64,000 nucleotides of DNA from JAGGTJ01 sp964457545 (GTDB taxonomy: Bacteria; Desulfobacterota; DSM-4660; Desulfatiglandales; Desulfatiglandaceae), in NCBI GenBank assembly GCA_964457545.1, contig CAYWEN010000019.1, forward strand, positions 1 to 64,000. Reading direction: 5' to 3'. The notes beneath the pieces were generated by a model that worked only from the letters and a program-made list of their open reading frames with translations, had not been told where the DNA came from and ran no database searches. The translations under genes and the position numbers were made by a program. Positions 28,059 to 37,462 of this stretch are shown piece after piece (the stretch's first letter is position 1; each line of letters begins with the position of its first letter).

Positions 28059-28274
28059 CTATGCGTTCTTTTTTTGGAATTTAGCATACTTGCGTCTAAA
28101 CCTTTCAACACGTCCGGCAGAATCAACTAATTTCTGTTTACCTGTAAAAAAAGGATGACACTTGGAGCAGATTTCAACGGATATTTCTTTAGCTGTTGAA
28201 CCTGTTTCAAATTCGTTTCCGCATGCACATCGTACTATTGCCTTATGATATTCAGGATGAATTCCTTTTTTCAT
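28059..28274 (-). CDS. rpmE: 50S ribosomal protein L31 (zinc-binding type)
   Basis: A 71-residue bL31. Cys residues at 16, 18, 36 and 39 (RCACGNEF ... CSKCHPFFTGKQK) mark the zinc-containing form. The segments MKKGIHPEYH and GRVERFRRKYAK are typical. It follows rho by 91 bases, a common arrangement. Confidence 0.97.
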   Translation of the reverse strand: MKKGIHPEYHKAIVRCACGNEFETGSTAKEISVEICSKCHPFFTGKQKLVDSAGRVERFRRKYAKFQKKNA

Positions 28275-28365
28275 GATCTGTTTTTCTCCCTTGTTTTTAT
28301 TGCAAGCCGTACCCTTTTTTGTATTTGATCTTATATATGTTTTACGAAAAGGGATACAAATTTGT

Positions 28366-29613
28366 TTATCCGTTCATAGATGCCAAAAACTCTTTATTAT
28401 TCTTTGTTCCTTTTATTTTTTCAAGTAAAAATTCTATGCTGTCTACCGGTGTAAGTGGAGACAGCAGTTTCCGCAATATCCATATACGATTCAAGTCATC
28501 AGAATCTAACAACAATTCTTCTTTTCTTGTTCCGGAACGATTTATATCAATTGCCGGAAAAATTCTTCTGTCAGACAGTTTTCTGTCCAAATGGGCTTCC
28601 ATATTTCCTGTACCCTTGAATTCTTCAAATATTACTTCATCCATTCTGCTTCCCGTATCAATCAGTGCCGTTGCAATGATGGTAATACTCCCGCCTTCTT
28701 CAATATTTCTTGCGGCTCCGAAAAAACGTTTGGGTTTGTGTAATGCATTCGAGTCCAAACCTCCTGAGAGTATCTTTCCGCTTGGTGGCAATACAGAATT
28801 ATACGCCCTGGCTAACCTCGTGATACTGTCTAAAAGAATCATTACATCTTTTTTGTGCTCAACCAGGCGTTTGGCCTTTTCAATGACCATTTCGGCAACC
28901 TGAACATGTCTTTGGGGAGGTTCATCAAAAGTTGAGCTGATCACTTCAGCATCAACGGATCTGGCCATGTCAGTTACCTCTTCCGGCCTTTCATCTATAA
29001 GAAGAACTATCTTGTGGATGTCCTTATAATTGGCGCTGACACTGTTCGCAATATTTTTAAGAAGCACAGTCTTTCCAGTACGTGGAGGAGCTACAATCAA
29101 GCCTCTTTGTCCCTTGCCGATAGGTATTAACAAATCTATCAGTCTTGCAGAAATGTTGTCAGGAGTTGTTTCAAGTATTATTCTTTCGTTGGGATAAAGT
29201 GGTGTCAGGTTGTCGAATAATATCTTTTCTCTCGCTATTTCAGGATTTTCATGGTTAACCTTTTCAACCTTTAATAATGCAAAATACCTTTCTGATTCTT
29301 TTGGAGGACGAATTTGACCGGATATGGTATCACCTGTCCTGAGATTAAACCGTCGTATCTGAGACGGTGATATGTATATATCATCAGGACCCGGCAGATA
29401 ATTGGCATCAGTGGCCCTTAAAAAACCAAAACCATCCGGTAGTATCTCAAGGACACCTTCTCCATAAATCGTTCCATTACGTTCTGAATTGGCCTGAAGC
29501 AGAGAAAACACTAAATTTTGTTTTTTCATCCCAGAAGCGCCTTCAATATTAAGCTCCTTGGCCAGTTTTGTAAGTTCTGTAATACTCATCTTTTTAAGTT
29601 CTACAAGATTCAT
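28366..29613 (-). CDS. rho: transcription termination factor Rho
   Basis: A hexameric RNA-dependent ATPase that ends transcription. The 415-residue protein has the N-terminal SAP-like helices (MNLVELKKMSITELTKLAKEL), the RNA-binding OB fold (GFGFLRATDANYLPGPDDIYIS), Walker A (APPRTGKTVLLKNIA) and Walker B (VMILLDSITRLARAYN). The ATG at 29611-29613 has GGAG at good spacing; the open frame extends 14 codons further upstream without a ribosome site. Confidence 0.96.
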   Translation of the reverse strand: MNLVELKKMSITELTKLAKELNIEGASGMKKQNLVFSLLQANSERNGTIYGEGVLEILPDGFGFLRATDANYLPGPDDIYISPSQIRRFNLRTGDTISGQIRPPKESERYFALLKVEKVNHENPEIAREKILFDNLTPLYPNERIILETTPDNISARLIDLLIPIGKGQRGLIVAPPRTGKTVLLKNIANSVSANYKDIHKIVLLIDERPEEVTDMARSVDAEVISSTFDEPPQRHVQVAEMVIEKAKRLVEHKKDVMILLDSITRLARAYNSVLPPSGKILSGGLDSNALHKPKRFFGAARNIEEGGSITIIATALIDTGSRMDEVIFEEFKGTGNMEAHLDRKLSDRRIFPAIDINRSGTRKEELLLDSDDLNRIWILRKLLSPLTPVDSIEFLLEKIKGTKNNKEFLASMNG

Positions 29614-29682
29614 TAAACTCTCCGTTAAATTAAAGTACAAAATTTTGAGGATCAATATTTAACAATAAAATCTTCACTGTTT

Positions 29683-29866
29683 TCCGTTCATAAATGGCCA
29701 CATTACACAATCCCTGTGTCAATATACGGGGGTTCTTGTGTGGGTGGTGTACTGTACAATATCGTCTGTGGATAATTCCTTGATTTAATTTGACCTTTGT
29801 ACAAAAAATTTCATCTGCAGATTGGAAACCTGTTATACCCAAGGTCTGTTTCTGAATGGATGTAAA
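29683..29866 (+). repeat. dispersed intergenic element, copy D
   Basis: Lies upstream of rho. TTCATAAATGGCCACATTAC, then ACAATCCCTGTGTCAATATA-CGGGGGTTCTTGTG, then TCCTTGATTTAATTTGACCT, ACAAAAAATTTCATCTGCAG and ATTGGAAACC, ending GTTTCTGAATGGATGT. It aligns with copy B over nearly its whole length. A 9-base TGTGGATAA inside resembles a DnaA box but is an isolated site in a repeat. Confidence 0.7.
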
Positions 29867-30180
29867 TCAATTGCTTCATTTTGCTTAAGTTTTCAGGCAT
29901 ACAAACAGGCCGGGCACATAAATCGGGTAAAAAGGGAAATATTATGCAAAGATTTCAAGCAGATTGACCGGGCACAAAGATGCAGACCTTAACAGGAAGG
30001 TATGACCTGTTTTTCAAGATTGAAAAGAACGAAGATTTTAGTCTTGATGTGCAAAAAGTATTGTATTTATGAAAACAGGAAGTCGTTATGCAAGACAGTG
30101 GAATTAAATACCCCAAGGGTACAGGGAATTGAAACTTCTGCTGGAGCCCGGACTTGTCTGGAAATGGGAGATATACAGGC
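29867..30180. other. intergenic between copy D and the RluD gene
   Basis: About 310 bases without a supportable gene. Short frames read into the 3' end of the pseudouridine synthase gene from the other strand. No known RNA recognised. Confidence 0.3.
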
Positions 30181-31164
30181 TCAGTCCCTCAAAACATGTA
30201 TTGCGTGTAACATGTCAGGGGGGACAGGGGCATCAAAAGTTACATACTCTTTATCATGGGGATGTATAAAAGTGATGGCCTTTGCATGTAGCATCTGCCT
30301 GTTTATAAAAGAGAGATTATTCCCTGGTTTTGTATTGGAAAATCCCCTGTTCCACCATTTTTTATTGTTAAATCCATAAATAGTATCGCCAACAATGGGA
30401 TGGCCGATATAAGACATGTGCACACGTATCTGATGAGTCCGACCCGTCTTGGGTAAAACTGATATCAAAGTAAAACCGCTGTCAAATTCCTCTATTTTAC
30501 GCCAAACAGTAAATGCCGGTCTGCCCTTTGAAAATCCAACCGCCATTTTTTTCCTGTTTAAGGGATGACGGCCTATTGGCAAATCAATTTCTCCTTCATC
30601 GGATTTAAAATGTCCGTTCACAAGTGCAATGTATTCCTTCTTGACTTTCCTGGATTTGAACTGATGCGTTAAAAAAGTATGGGCATTATCGTTTTTGGCA
30701 ACCAGCATAATTCCGGATGTATCCTTATCAAGCCTGTGGATTATTCCGGGACGAAGCTCTCCTCCTATTCCAGATAAATCATTGCAATGCATAAGAAGAC
30801 CATTGACCAGGGTATCTTGCATATGACCATGGGCGGGGTGAACTACAAGACCAGCGGGTTTGTTTACTATAATAAGAAATCTGTCTTCATGTATAATGCC
30901 AAAATCAATGACAGCGGGGGTTAAAAAAGGAGCTTTTTTGGGAGAAGATATTGAGATAGAAACCTGATCACCTGTCTTTAGTCTGTAGCTTGATTTGATA
31001 CAGTGACCATTTAATAAAACTTCACCGTTTTTTATTGCAGTCTGTATTCTGGAGCGTGAAAGGCCCACTTTTGTTGAAGAAAGAAAAACATCAATTCGTA
31101 AATTCGAAAAACGTTTCTCTATATCGAACTTGAAATCTGTATTCGGTTCTTCTGCAACAGGCAT
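30181..31164 (-). CDS. RluA/RluD-family 23S rRNA pseudouridine synthase
   Basis: An N-terminal S4 RNA-binding domain (LRIDVFLSSTKVGLSRSRIQTAIKNGEVLLNG) is followed by the RluA catalytic domain with HRLDKDTSGIMLVAKN, containing the catalytic Asp. The 327-residue length and S4 domain favour an RluD-type enzyme acting on helix 69 of 23S rRNA; substrate assignment is inferred. The gene lies downstream of carD. Confidence 0.9.
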   Translation of the reverse strand: MPVAEEPNTDFKFDIEKRFSNLRIDVFLSSTKVGLSRSRIQTAIKNGEVLLNGHCIKSSYRLKTGDQVSISISSPKKAPFLTPAVIDFGIIHEDRFLIIVNKPAGLVVHPAHGHMQDTLVNGLLMHCNDLSGIGGELRPGIIHRLDKDTSGIMLVAKNDNAHTFLTHQFKSRKVKKEYIALVNGHFKSDEGEIDLPIGRHPLNRKKMAVGFSKGRPAFTVWRKIEEFDSGFTLISVLPKTGRTHQIRVHMSYIGHPIVGDTIYGFNNKKWWNRGFSNTKPGNNLSFINRQMLHAKAITFIHPHDKEYVTFDAPVPPDMLHAIHVLRD

Positions 31165-31186
31165 ATTAACGCTTTAGTTGGTTTTT

Positions 31187-31236
31187 ATGCATAAATGGTC
31201 TTTTTGCACAATCTCTGCGTCAATCTGCGGAATTGC
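31187..31236 (+). repeat. dispersed intergenic element, copy E (left-end fragment)
   Basis: About 50 bases: GCATAAATGGTCTTTTTGCA then CAATCTCTGCGTCAATCTGC-GGAATTGCC. Very close to the left end of copy B, but the rest is absent; the fragment stops just before the carD stop codon. Confidence 0.7.
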
Positions 31237-31250
31237 CATATTGTTCCCAG

Positions 31251-31730
31251 TCAGGAAAATATTCTGTCTATATCTTTTTGGACCTGATCTTCGTTTACAT
31301 TTTTGGCAAGTGAGATTTCTTTTACCAACAGTGCCCTGGCGGTTTCAAGCATCTTTTTTTCTCCAAAAGAAAGGTCCTTGTCTGAACCAAGCACAAGAAG
31401 ATCCCTGTAAACCTCTGCCACATCAAAAACAGAACCTGTTTTAATCTTGTCCATATGTTCTCTGTAACGTCTGTTCCATGTTCTGTTGTCTATCGAGATT
31501 TCCTTCTGTTTCAATATAGAATAAAGTTTGGACACATCTGATTGCCTGATTATTTCCCTTAGGCCGACATTATCAACATTGTTGGTAGGTATCATTATAA
31601 TCATGTTATTATCAAGTATCCTCATAACATAAAAGTCTTGCTGACAACCTGATATTTCCTGGGTTTCTATCTTTTCGATGATCCCTACGCCATGAGCAGG
31701 ATATACAGCCAAATCACCTACCTTGAACAT
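31251..31730 (-). CDS. CarD-family transcriptional regulator
   Basis: A 159-residue CarD_CdnL/TRCF-type protein. The N-terminal RNA-polymerase-interacting domain begins MFKVGDLAVYPAHGVGIIEKIE, and the helical C-terminal part contains WNRRYREHMDKIKTGSVFDVAEVYRDL. Family members bind the polymerase beta subunit and stabilise open complexes, often at rRNA promoters. GGAGGAA precedes the ATG at ideal spacing. Confidence 0.93.
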   Translation of the reverse strand: MFKVGDLAVYPAHGVGIIEKIETQEISGCQQDFYVMRILDNNMIIMIPTNNVDNVGLREIIRQSDVSKLYSILKQKEISIDNRTWNRRYREHMDKIKTGSVFDVAEVYRDLLVLGSDKDLSFGEKKMLETARALLVKEISLAKNVNEDQVQKDIDRIFS

Positions 31731-32312
31731 ACAAGTTCCTCCCCGGAAAACGCTTTACTGTTATTATTGCCCATGGAAAAAACATGGTATAGCAACAAGA
31801 AAACAGTAGCTATCTGAATCAAGTACATGCCCGGTCCGTTAACAAAGACAATTCCGCTTAGAATATAACCAAAGCAAGTTCTTTTATCGTTGAAGTATAT
31901 GAGGTTATGAATCAGTATCCATCCATAAACGAGGAAGTCTGGTTCAAGGCATGTGAAATCTTAACCACATATATATCCGGGATCAGAATTTGAACATAAG
32001 CATGCAGGCAAAACAGTAAGTTATGGATGGATAATTAAATCATTACTCAGACTGAGACAGAATTTGTTCGTTTGAACAAATTACAAAACAGTCGCCTTAT
32101 CTTAAGGTGGTCAGTGCCTATCCATAAATGGAGCGTAAACACTGATGAGTTTTAAATTCTTTTTGACCTGTACAGAGTGCTTGGTTTTACTGCCTTGGAC
32201 AGGGCTTTTATTCCAGAAATACCATCCTTTTAATAACATCCGGAAACTCAAGATATTGGACGGAAACGTACAAGTTTTTTATTAGCCTGAAAATGTTGTT
32301 TGTGGATGGAAA
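31731..32312. other. long intergenic carD / hppA with repeat remnants
   Basis: Noncoding gap between carD and the terminator of hppA. It contains an inverted pair TATCCATCCATAAA (about 31919-31933) and TTATGGATGGATA (about 32019-32031) that resembles ends of the dispersed element, and a clearer fragment (copy F, 32110-32180). No gene is supportable. Confidence 0.4.
32110..32180 (-). repeat. dispersed intergenic element, copy F (right-end fragment)
   Basis: TCAGTGCCTATCCATAAATG then GAGCGTAAACACTGATGAGT matches the reverse complement of copy B's right end. Its terminal hairpin pairs CAGTG with CACTG, where copy B pairs GTGCCC with GGGCAT, so pairing is kept though bases differ. The rest of the element is not clear. 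Confidence 0.5.
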
Positions 32313-32354
32313 ACAGTTAGCACTCAAATGCTGTCACAAATGGGTGCTAACTGT
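32313..32354 (-). terminator. probable terminator of hppA
   Basis: Perfect 11-base stem ACAGTTAGCAC (32313-32323) with GTGCTAACTGT (32344-32354), starting 8 bases after the hppA stop codon. On the minus strand it is followed by TTTTCC, a short T run, so termination strength is uncertain. Confidence 0.65.
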
Positions 32355-32361
32355 GTATCTT

Positions 32362-34425
32362 TTACATCATTGACATCAACCACCCAATAGCAGGAAGGGT
32401 AGGTGCAATAACGAGAGAAACAACTGACATCAACTTGATCAGAATATTCATTGCCGGACCTGATGTGTCTTTGAAAGGATCGCCAACAGTATCACCTACA
32501 ACTGCTGCCTTATGATTATCAGAACCTTTTCCTCCCATGTTTCCTTCTTCAATCCATTTTTTCGCATTATCCCATGCTCCACCTGCATTAGCCATAAACA
32601 GGGCAAGAAATGCACCCATAACAGTTGCACCGAGCAGTAAGCCTGCCAATGACTCTTTACCAAGCAGGAAACCCACCAATACAGGGGTCAGGATAGCAAC
32701 CAAACCCGGAGCAATCATTTCTTTCAAAGAGGCATCAGTAGCGATGGCGACACATGTTGCCGGATCAGGTTTCGCTCCTTCTTTGCCTTCAAGCAGTCCC
32801 GGAATGTCTCTGAACTGGCGGCGAATTTCTTCCACAATTGCAAATGCGGCTCTGCCAACAGATGTCATTGTCAATGCAGCACATAGCATTGGAACCATGG
32901 CGCCGATAAATGTGCCTATAACAACCATCGGATTCTTCATATCTATAATGGTCAGCCCTGCAGACTGAGAAAAGGCCACAAAAAGAGCCAAGGCCGTAAG
33001 GGCCGCAGAACCTATTGCAAAGCCCTTTCCAATTGCCGCAGTTGTATTTCCAAGTGCATCAAGGCCATCTGTAATCTTCCTTGTTTCAGCTCCCAGACCT
33101 GCCATTTCGGTAATACCGCCCGCGTTATCAGCGATTGGACCATAGGCATCAACAGTCATTGTTGCACCTACTGTTGCCAGCATGCCTACTGCTGAAAGAC
33201 CGATGCCGTATATGCCGGCAGCATGAAACGCAATAAATATAGCTATACATATACCTAACATTGGAAGATAGGTAGACTCCATTCCAACAGCCAAACCTGC
33301 AATGATAACTGTTGCAGGCCCTGTTTTCGTTTGTTCGCCAATCCTGCGTACAGGAGGACCTGAGGTGTAATATTCAGCTAAAAGACCGATAGCAATACCA
33401 CAAAGCAACCCTGAAAAAACAGCCCAGAATGCACCCATGGGCATACCTATTGCCTTTGTAATTATAGCTGTCAGTAATACAAAAATTATGGCTGCTATAA
33501 AAGTGGTATATCTTAGTGCCGAGGCGGGATTACCTTTTTGAAAAAGTTTTATTGAGAAAACGCCGAAAAAAGAGCTGAACAAACCTGCCATAACAACAAG
33601 TATCGGCATAGACATAAATTTTAATTTGATGGCAACAGGTGTAAGCCCCTTTAACACTGGAAATTTTGCAATAAATGCCGGTGAGACAGTAAGTGTTGCA
33701 CCTATGGCAACGGTAGCAATTACAGCACCCACAAATGATTCAAAAATGTCAGCACCCATACCGGCGATGTCACCGACATTGTCGCCAACATTATCTGCTA
33801 TAACCCCGGGATTTCGGGGATCATCTTCAGGAATTCCTGCTTCCACCTTGCCTACAAGATCAGCGCCAACGTCTGCTGCCTTTGTGTATATACCACCGCT
33901 TACACGGGCAAACAGTGCAATGGAACTTGCACCCATGGCAAACCCATTTATATATTTCGCAGTAGCAGGATCTCCTCCATAAATCCAGAACCAGAAGCCA
34001 ACCCCCAAGACTCCGAGGCCTCCAACTGCCAGTCCCATAACTGAACCGGAAAAGTATGAAACATCAAGTGCCTTTGCCTGCCCATATTTGTTTGCAGCCT
34101 CTGCAGTACGGGAATTACCCCTTGTTGCAGCCGTCATACCGGAAAAGCCGGCTATCATGGAACATATGGCTCCTGTCACAAACGCAACTGATGTTCTCCA
34201 TTCTCCTAATAATATACCTAACAGTATGAATACTACTGCTATGAATATGGCCAGTATGGAATATTCCTTTTTAAGAAATGCCATGGCACCTTCATGGATC
34301 ATCTTTTCCAATTCCTGCATCATTGGATTTCCATTTGGCTGCTGTTTGACATAAAGATAGAGCAGAAAAGCAATCACCAGGCTTAAAATACCCAAAAACG
34401 GTGCATAGACAGTTAGTTGCTGCAT
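32362..34425 (-). CDS. hppA: K+-dependent-type membrane-bound pyrophosphatase
   Basis: This integral membrane enzyme couples PPi hydrolysis to cation pumping. The 687-residue protein has about 15 hydrophobic helices, the substrate-site DVGADLVGKVEAGIPEDDPRNP and DNVGDNVGDIAGMGADIFES motifs, and KAAVVGDTVGDPFKDTSGPA near the C-terminus. In GNTTAAIGKG (near 33030-33050) the residue after GNTT is Ala, the mark of K+-requiring enzymes; K+-independent proton pumps have Lys there. K+-dependent members include both H+ and Na+ pumps, so the ion is undecided. ATG chosen at 34425, with GAGGAGG before it. Confidence 0.94.
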   Translation of the reverse strand: MQQLTVYAPFLGILSLVIAFLLYLYVKQQPNGNPMMQELEKMIHEGAMAFLKKEYSILAIFIAVVFILLGILLGEWRTSVAFVTGAICSMIAGFSGMTAATRGNSRTAEAANKYGQAKALDVSYFSGSVMGLAVGGLGVLGVGFWFWIYGGDPATAKYINGFAMGASSIALFARVSGGIYTKAADVGADLVGKVEAGIPEDDPRNPGVIADNVGDNVGDIAGMGADIFESFVGAVIATVAIGATLTVSPAFIAKFPVLKGLTPVAIKLKFMSMPILVVMAGLFSSFFGVFSIKLFQKGNPASALRYTTFIAAIIFVLLTAIITKAIGMPMGAFWAVFSGLLCGIAIGLLAEYYTSGPPVRRIGEQTKTGPATVIIAGLAVGMESTYLPMLGICIAIFIAFHAAGIYGIGLSAVGMLATVGATMTVDAYGPIADNAGGITEMAGLGAETRKITDGLDALGNTTAAIGKGFAIGSAALTALALFVAFSQSAGLTIIDMKNPMVVIGTFIGAMVPMLCAALTMTSVGRAAFAIVEEIRRQFRDIPGLLEGKEGAKPDPATCVAIATDASLKEMIAPGLVAILTPVLVGFLLGKESLAGLLLGATVMGAFLALFMANAGGAWDNAKKWIEEGNMGGKGSDNHKAAVVGDTVGDPFKDTSGPAMNILIKLMSVVSLVIAPTLPAIGWLMSMM

Positions 34426-34732
34426 TCTTTTTTCCTCCTCAATGATTTTCACTGACAGTTAACAGCTTTTCAGAAATACATGCCAAAGATTCTCAAAAGC
34501 CCCTTTTCATTGCCTTGAGACAAGCTCTGAAAACCTTTTCAAGACACATTGTTTTATTGGATCAGGTTTAAATATCGTCCCTCAAAATGCTTGATATGGT
34601 TTTTTTGATTGTCATCTACCCCCTGCTTGATATTGAGTAACATTGAATATTCTGCAAAGGGTTTGATTTGTCTGATTAATTTAACACAGACAGCCTTAAA
34701 AGTTACGAGAAATAGCCATTCATGGATAAAAA
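34426..34732. other. intergenic hppA / pth
   Basis: No supportable gene. Bases about 34650-34735, ending GCCATTCATGGATAAAAAC, resemble a heavily diverged reverse-orientation copy of the dispersed element. Confidence 0.3.
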
Positions 34733-35308
34733 CTAAGTGGAAACATTTTGGCAATTAACAGTATTCATTGCCCTGCCAACCCCTTTCAAAACAAACAGTT
34801 CACAGGCATAGACAGCCAGGTCAATGGCCTTTTCAATGGTCTCCCTTTCGTGTTCAGCGAAGCACGATAAAACATACCGGTCAACCTGTTCTCCGTTTTG
34901 AGGGCGTCCAATGCCGATCTTGACACGTACAAAATCCTTTGTGCCAAGATGTTGAATTACAGATAGAACCCCTCTGTGGCCACCAGCGCCACTGTTTTTT
35001 GCAACTTTTACCCTGCCAACAGGCAAATCGATATCATCATGAACTACAAGGAGATTGTTGTTTGCAATCTTGAAATAATCAAGACATTCTCTGACCGACT
35101 TTCCGCTCAAGTTCATAAATGTTAGCGGGCATAATAAAACAACGTTTTTATCCTCAAACCTGGTTCGAGTAAAATATGCATTAAAAGACTGACGGTTCAT
35201 GCTTTCACCAATCTTCCGGCTCCAGCAATCTAAAACCCTGAAACCCACATTATGGCGTGTTTCGGCATATTTTGAACCAGGATTACCCAAACCTACAATT
35301 AAATACAT
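34733..35308 (-). CDS. pth: peptidyl-tRNA hydrolase
   Basis: Pth recycles peptidyl-tRNAs that drop off ribosomes. The 191-residue protein starts MYLIVGLGNPGSKYAETRHNVGF, containing the catalytic His in TRHNVG, with VVHDDIDLPVGRVKVAKNSGAGGHRGV and FVRVKIGIGRP downstream. The frame extends 9 codons upstream to a GTG, but the ATG fits the family start. It follows rplY by 42 bases, the usual rplY-pth pair. Confidence 0.95.
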   Translation of the reverse strand: MYLIVGLGNPGSKYAETRHNVGFRVLDCWSRKIGESMNRQSFNAYFTRTRFEDKNVVLLCPLTFMNLSGKSVRECLDYFKIANNNLLVVHDDIDLPVGRVKVAKNSGAGGHRGVLSVIQHLGTKDFVRVKIGIGRPQNGEQVDRYVLSCFAEHERETIEKAIDLAVYACELFVLKGVGRAMNTVNCQNVST

Positions 35309-35350
35309 TTTGGACGTCTTATCTCTCTGTACCACCCCCTTTTTCTGAAT

Positions 35351-35998
35351 TTATTGGTTTTCACTGTTATCTGCTTCTGTCTCTTCTGCTTCTGTCTCCT
35401 CTGCCTCTTCTTCTGTTTCTACGGCCTTTTCTGCAGAGGGGGCAGCTACGACAGCAACAGTCAGATGCCCATCTTCCGATGTTGTGACGCCTTTGGGTAA
35501 AACAATGTCTCTTATATGTAAGGAATCTCCGATATCAAGTCCTGATACATCTATTTCTATTGACTCAATCAGTTTGTCAGGCTTGCACGTAATTTCAATT
35601 TCCCGTCTGATCTGTTGCAATATCCCCCCGTTTGATATCCCTACAGGAGTGTTGACAAGCTGAATCGGAATATTAAGGGTAATATCCCTGTCCATTGAAA
35701 TCTCATAAAAATCGACATGCAAATAGGTGCCGCTCAACGGATCTGTTTGAAGTTCCTTTAACATGGCCTTTTTGGTTTCAATTCCGTTGTCTGTGTTCAG
35801 ATGAAGATCAAGAATGGTCTGTTCACTGCTTCCTTTTGTTACAATTTCCTCCAGTTCAGAGTAATCAACTGTCAGCATCACAGGGAGTGTGCCCGGCCCA
35901 TAAAAAACAGCAGGCAGTTTATGCCCGGCCCTTATCTTTCTGGCAGCTCTTTTGCCTTTAATGTCTCTTTTTTGAACTGAAAGTGATATATAATCCAT
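35351..35998 (-). CDS. rplY: 50S ribosomal protein L25/general stress protein Ctc
   Basis: A two-domain bL25 (CTC type, 215 residues): the N-terminal 5S-rRNA-binding domain (KRDIKGKRAARKIRAGHKLPAVFYGPG) followed by the TL5/CTC beta-domain. The acidic Glu/Thr/Ala-rich C-terminal tail (about residues 187-215) is common in this type. GGAGGAA precedes the ATG. It lies between prs and pth in the standard order. Confidence 0.96.
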   Translation of the reverse strand: MDYISLSVQKRDIKGKRAARKIRAGHKLPAVFYGPGTLPVMLTVDYSELEEIVTKGSSEQTILDLHLNTDNGIETKKAMLKELQTDPLSGTYLHVDFYEISMDRDITLNIPIQLVNTPVGISNGGILQQIRREIEITCKPDKLIESIEIDVSGLDIGDSLHIRDIVLPKGVTTSEDGHLTVAVVAAPSAEKAVETEEEAEETEAEETEADNSENQ

Positions 35999-36300
35999 TG
36001 GTTTGTTTCCTCCAAAAAATTTCGGTTTGCACTGTTAGTTTGTGCGTATCCATAGGGGAGACTGACTGTGTGCTCAAGTTCGGCTTCCAACCCATGGATG
36101 TGGTTTTTGTGCAAGATCAGTCAAACCTAAGAAATTGTGCAGGGGCATACAGATGTCCCGCAAGGAACCCCTCAGACTGACATAGAGATTGCGCAAAAAG
36201 GCCATGGATGAATGAAGACCTGTTTATTGTCTGACAAATAAAATCTGCTTTGGCACAAAACCTGTCAAAGCAGGTAAACCGTTGTTTCTGATAACCTGTA
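35999..36300. other. intergenic rplY / prs with repeat copy G
   Basis: Contains one reverse-orientation copy of the dispersed element (about 36048-36214). No gene seen. Confidence 0.45.
36048..36214 (-). repeat. dispersed intergenic element, copy G
   Basis: In the reverse direction it shows the same order as copy B: GGCCTTTTTGCGCAATCTCT then ATGTCAGTCTGAGGGGTTCC-TTGCGGG on the left, TTTGACTGATCTTGCAC on the right half. The start ATCCATGG matches the left terminus. Confidence 0.6.
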
Positions 36301-37230
36301 TTAAACAAACAGGGTACTTACTGAATTGGAAGAGTATATTCTCTTTATTGTTTCCCCCAAAAGCTGGGCTATTGATAATACTTTGATCTTTTCGCAATCT
36401 TTTGCATTGATGTTCAAGGGGATTGTGTTTGTGACAACAAGGTGATCAATTGGGGCATTGTTGATTCTGTCAATAGCAGGGCCTGAAAGGACAGGATGTG
36501 TGCAGCAGGCATAGATATCATTTGATCCTCTCTCTCTAAGGGCTACAGCAGCCTGTGTCAAAGTGCCTGCAGTGTCAACCATGTCATCAAGGATTACAGA
36601 TGTCTTTCCCCTTACCTCTCCTATTATGTTCATTACCTCAGATACATTTGGCCCTTCACGCCGTTTGTCTATAATTGCAAGCCCTGCATTAAGTCTGGTT
36701 GCAAATGCCCTGGCTCTTTCCACTCCTCCTGCATCAGGCGAAACAATGACAAGATTGTTTTTTATTTTTGCCTGTATATACCTTAACAGTATGGGTGCGG
36801 CAAATATATTATCTACAGGGATATTGAAATATCCCTGTATCTGTCCGGCATGCATGTCCATTGAAACCACCCTTGCTGCTCCTGCAACAGTTATGATATC
36901 TGCAACAAGTTTGGCAGTAATAGGGACACGAGGTTTTACCTTTCTGTCCTGACGGGCATAGCCAAAGTAAGGGATAACAGCAGTTATGCGTTCAGCAGAT
37001 GCCCGTTTCAAGGCATCCATAATGATTAGAAGTTGCATCAGGTTGTCGTTTACCGGCGGGCTGGTGGATTGAAGGACAAAGACATCCCTTCCTCTGACAT
37101 TTTCTCCGATTTCAACGAGTGTTTCTCCGTCACTGAATTTTTTTACAACAATTTTACCTGGCGCTATACCAAGATAGTCACAAACCTCGGCAAGCAACAG
37201 GGGATTGGATGTTCCCCCAAACAATTTCAT
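36301..37230 (-). CDS. prs: ribose-phosphate pyrophosphokinase
   Basis: Prs makes PRPP from ribose-5-phosphate and ATP for nucleotide, His, Trp and NAD synthesis. The 309-residue protein has KFSDGETLVEIGENVRGRDVFVLQST, GYARQDRK (ATP loop), the VVSPDAGGVERARAFA flexible-loop region, and the PRPP-binding VILDDMVDTAGTLTQAA. I prefer ATG 37230 (MKLFGGTSN) over the GTG three codons upstream. It follows tRNA-Gln and ispE. Confidence 0.96.
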   Translation of the reverse strand: MKLFGGTSNPLLLAEVCDYLGIAPGKIVVKKFSDGETLVEIGENVRGRDVFVLQSTSPPVNDNLMQLLIIMDALKRASAERITAVIPYFGYARQDRKVKPRVPITAKLVADIITVAGAARVVSMDMHAGQIQGYFNIPVDNIFAAPILLRYIQAKIKNNLVIVSPDAGGVERARAFATRLNAGLAIIDKRREGPNVSEVMNIIGEVRGKTSVILDDMVDTAGTLTQAAVALRERGSNDIYACCTHPVLSGPAIDRINNAPIDHLVVTNTIPLNINAKDCEKIKVLSIAQLLGETIKRIYSSNSVSTLFV

Positions 37231-37321
37231 TTGCAGCACCTTAAATTATTACGACACAACAATGCACGGTAAAAAAATGCGTCTGTTTGTAAAACCAAAA
37301 TCAAAAAAATACAATATTATG

Positions 37322-37396
37322 TGGCTGGGGTGGGAGGATTCGAACCTCCGAATGCGGGCTCCAAAAACCCGTGTCTTACCGCTTGACGACACCCCA
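37322..37396 (-). tRNA. tRNA-Gln (TTG)
   Basis: A 75-base cloverleaf on the reverse strand: acceptor TGGGGTG paired with CACCCCA, anticodon loop TTTTGGA with anticodon TTG, T arm GGTTCGAATCC and an encoded CCA. It sits between ispE and prs, as in many relatives. Confidence 0.96.
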
Positions 37397-37462
37397 ATAA
37401 CTTAAATCAGAATCCGGAAAAAATATAAGACACGCTTTCCTTTTTATGTGCCGTTTGTCTCG

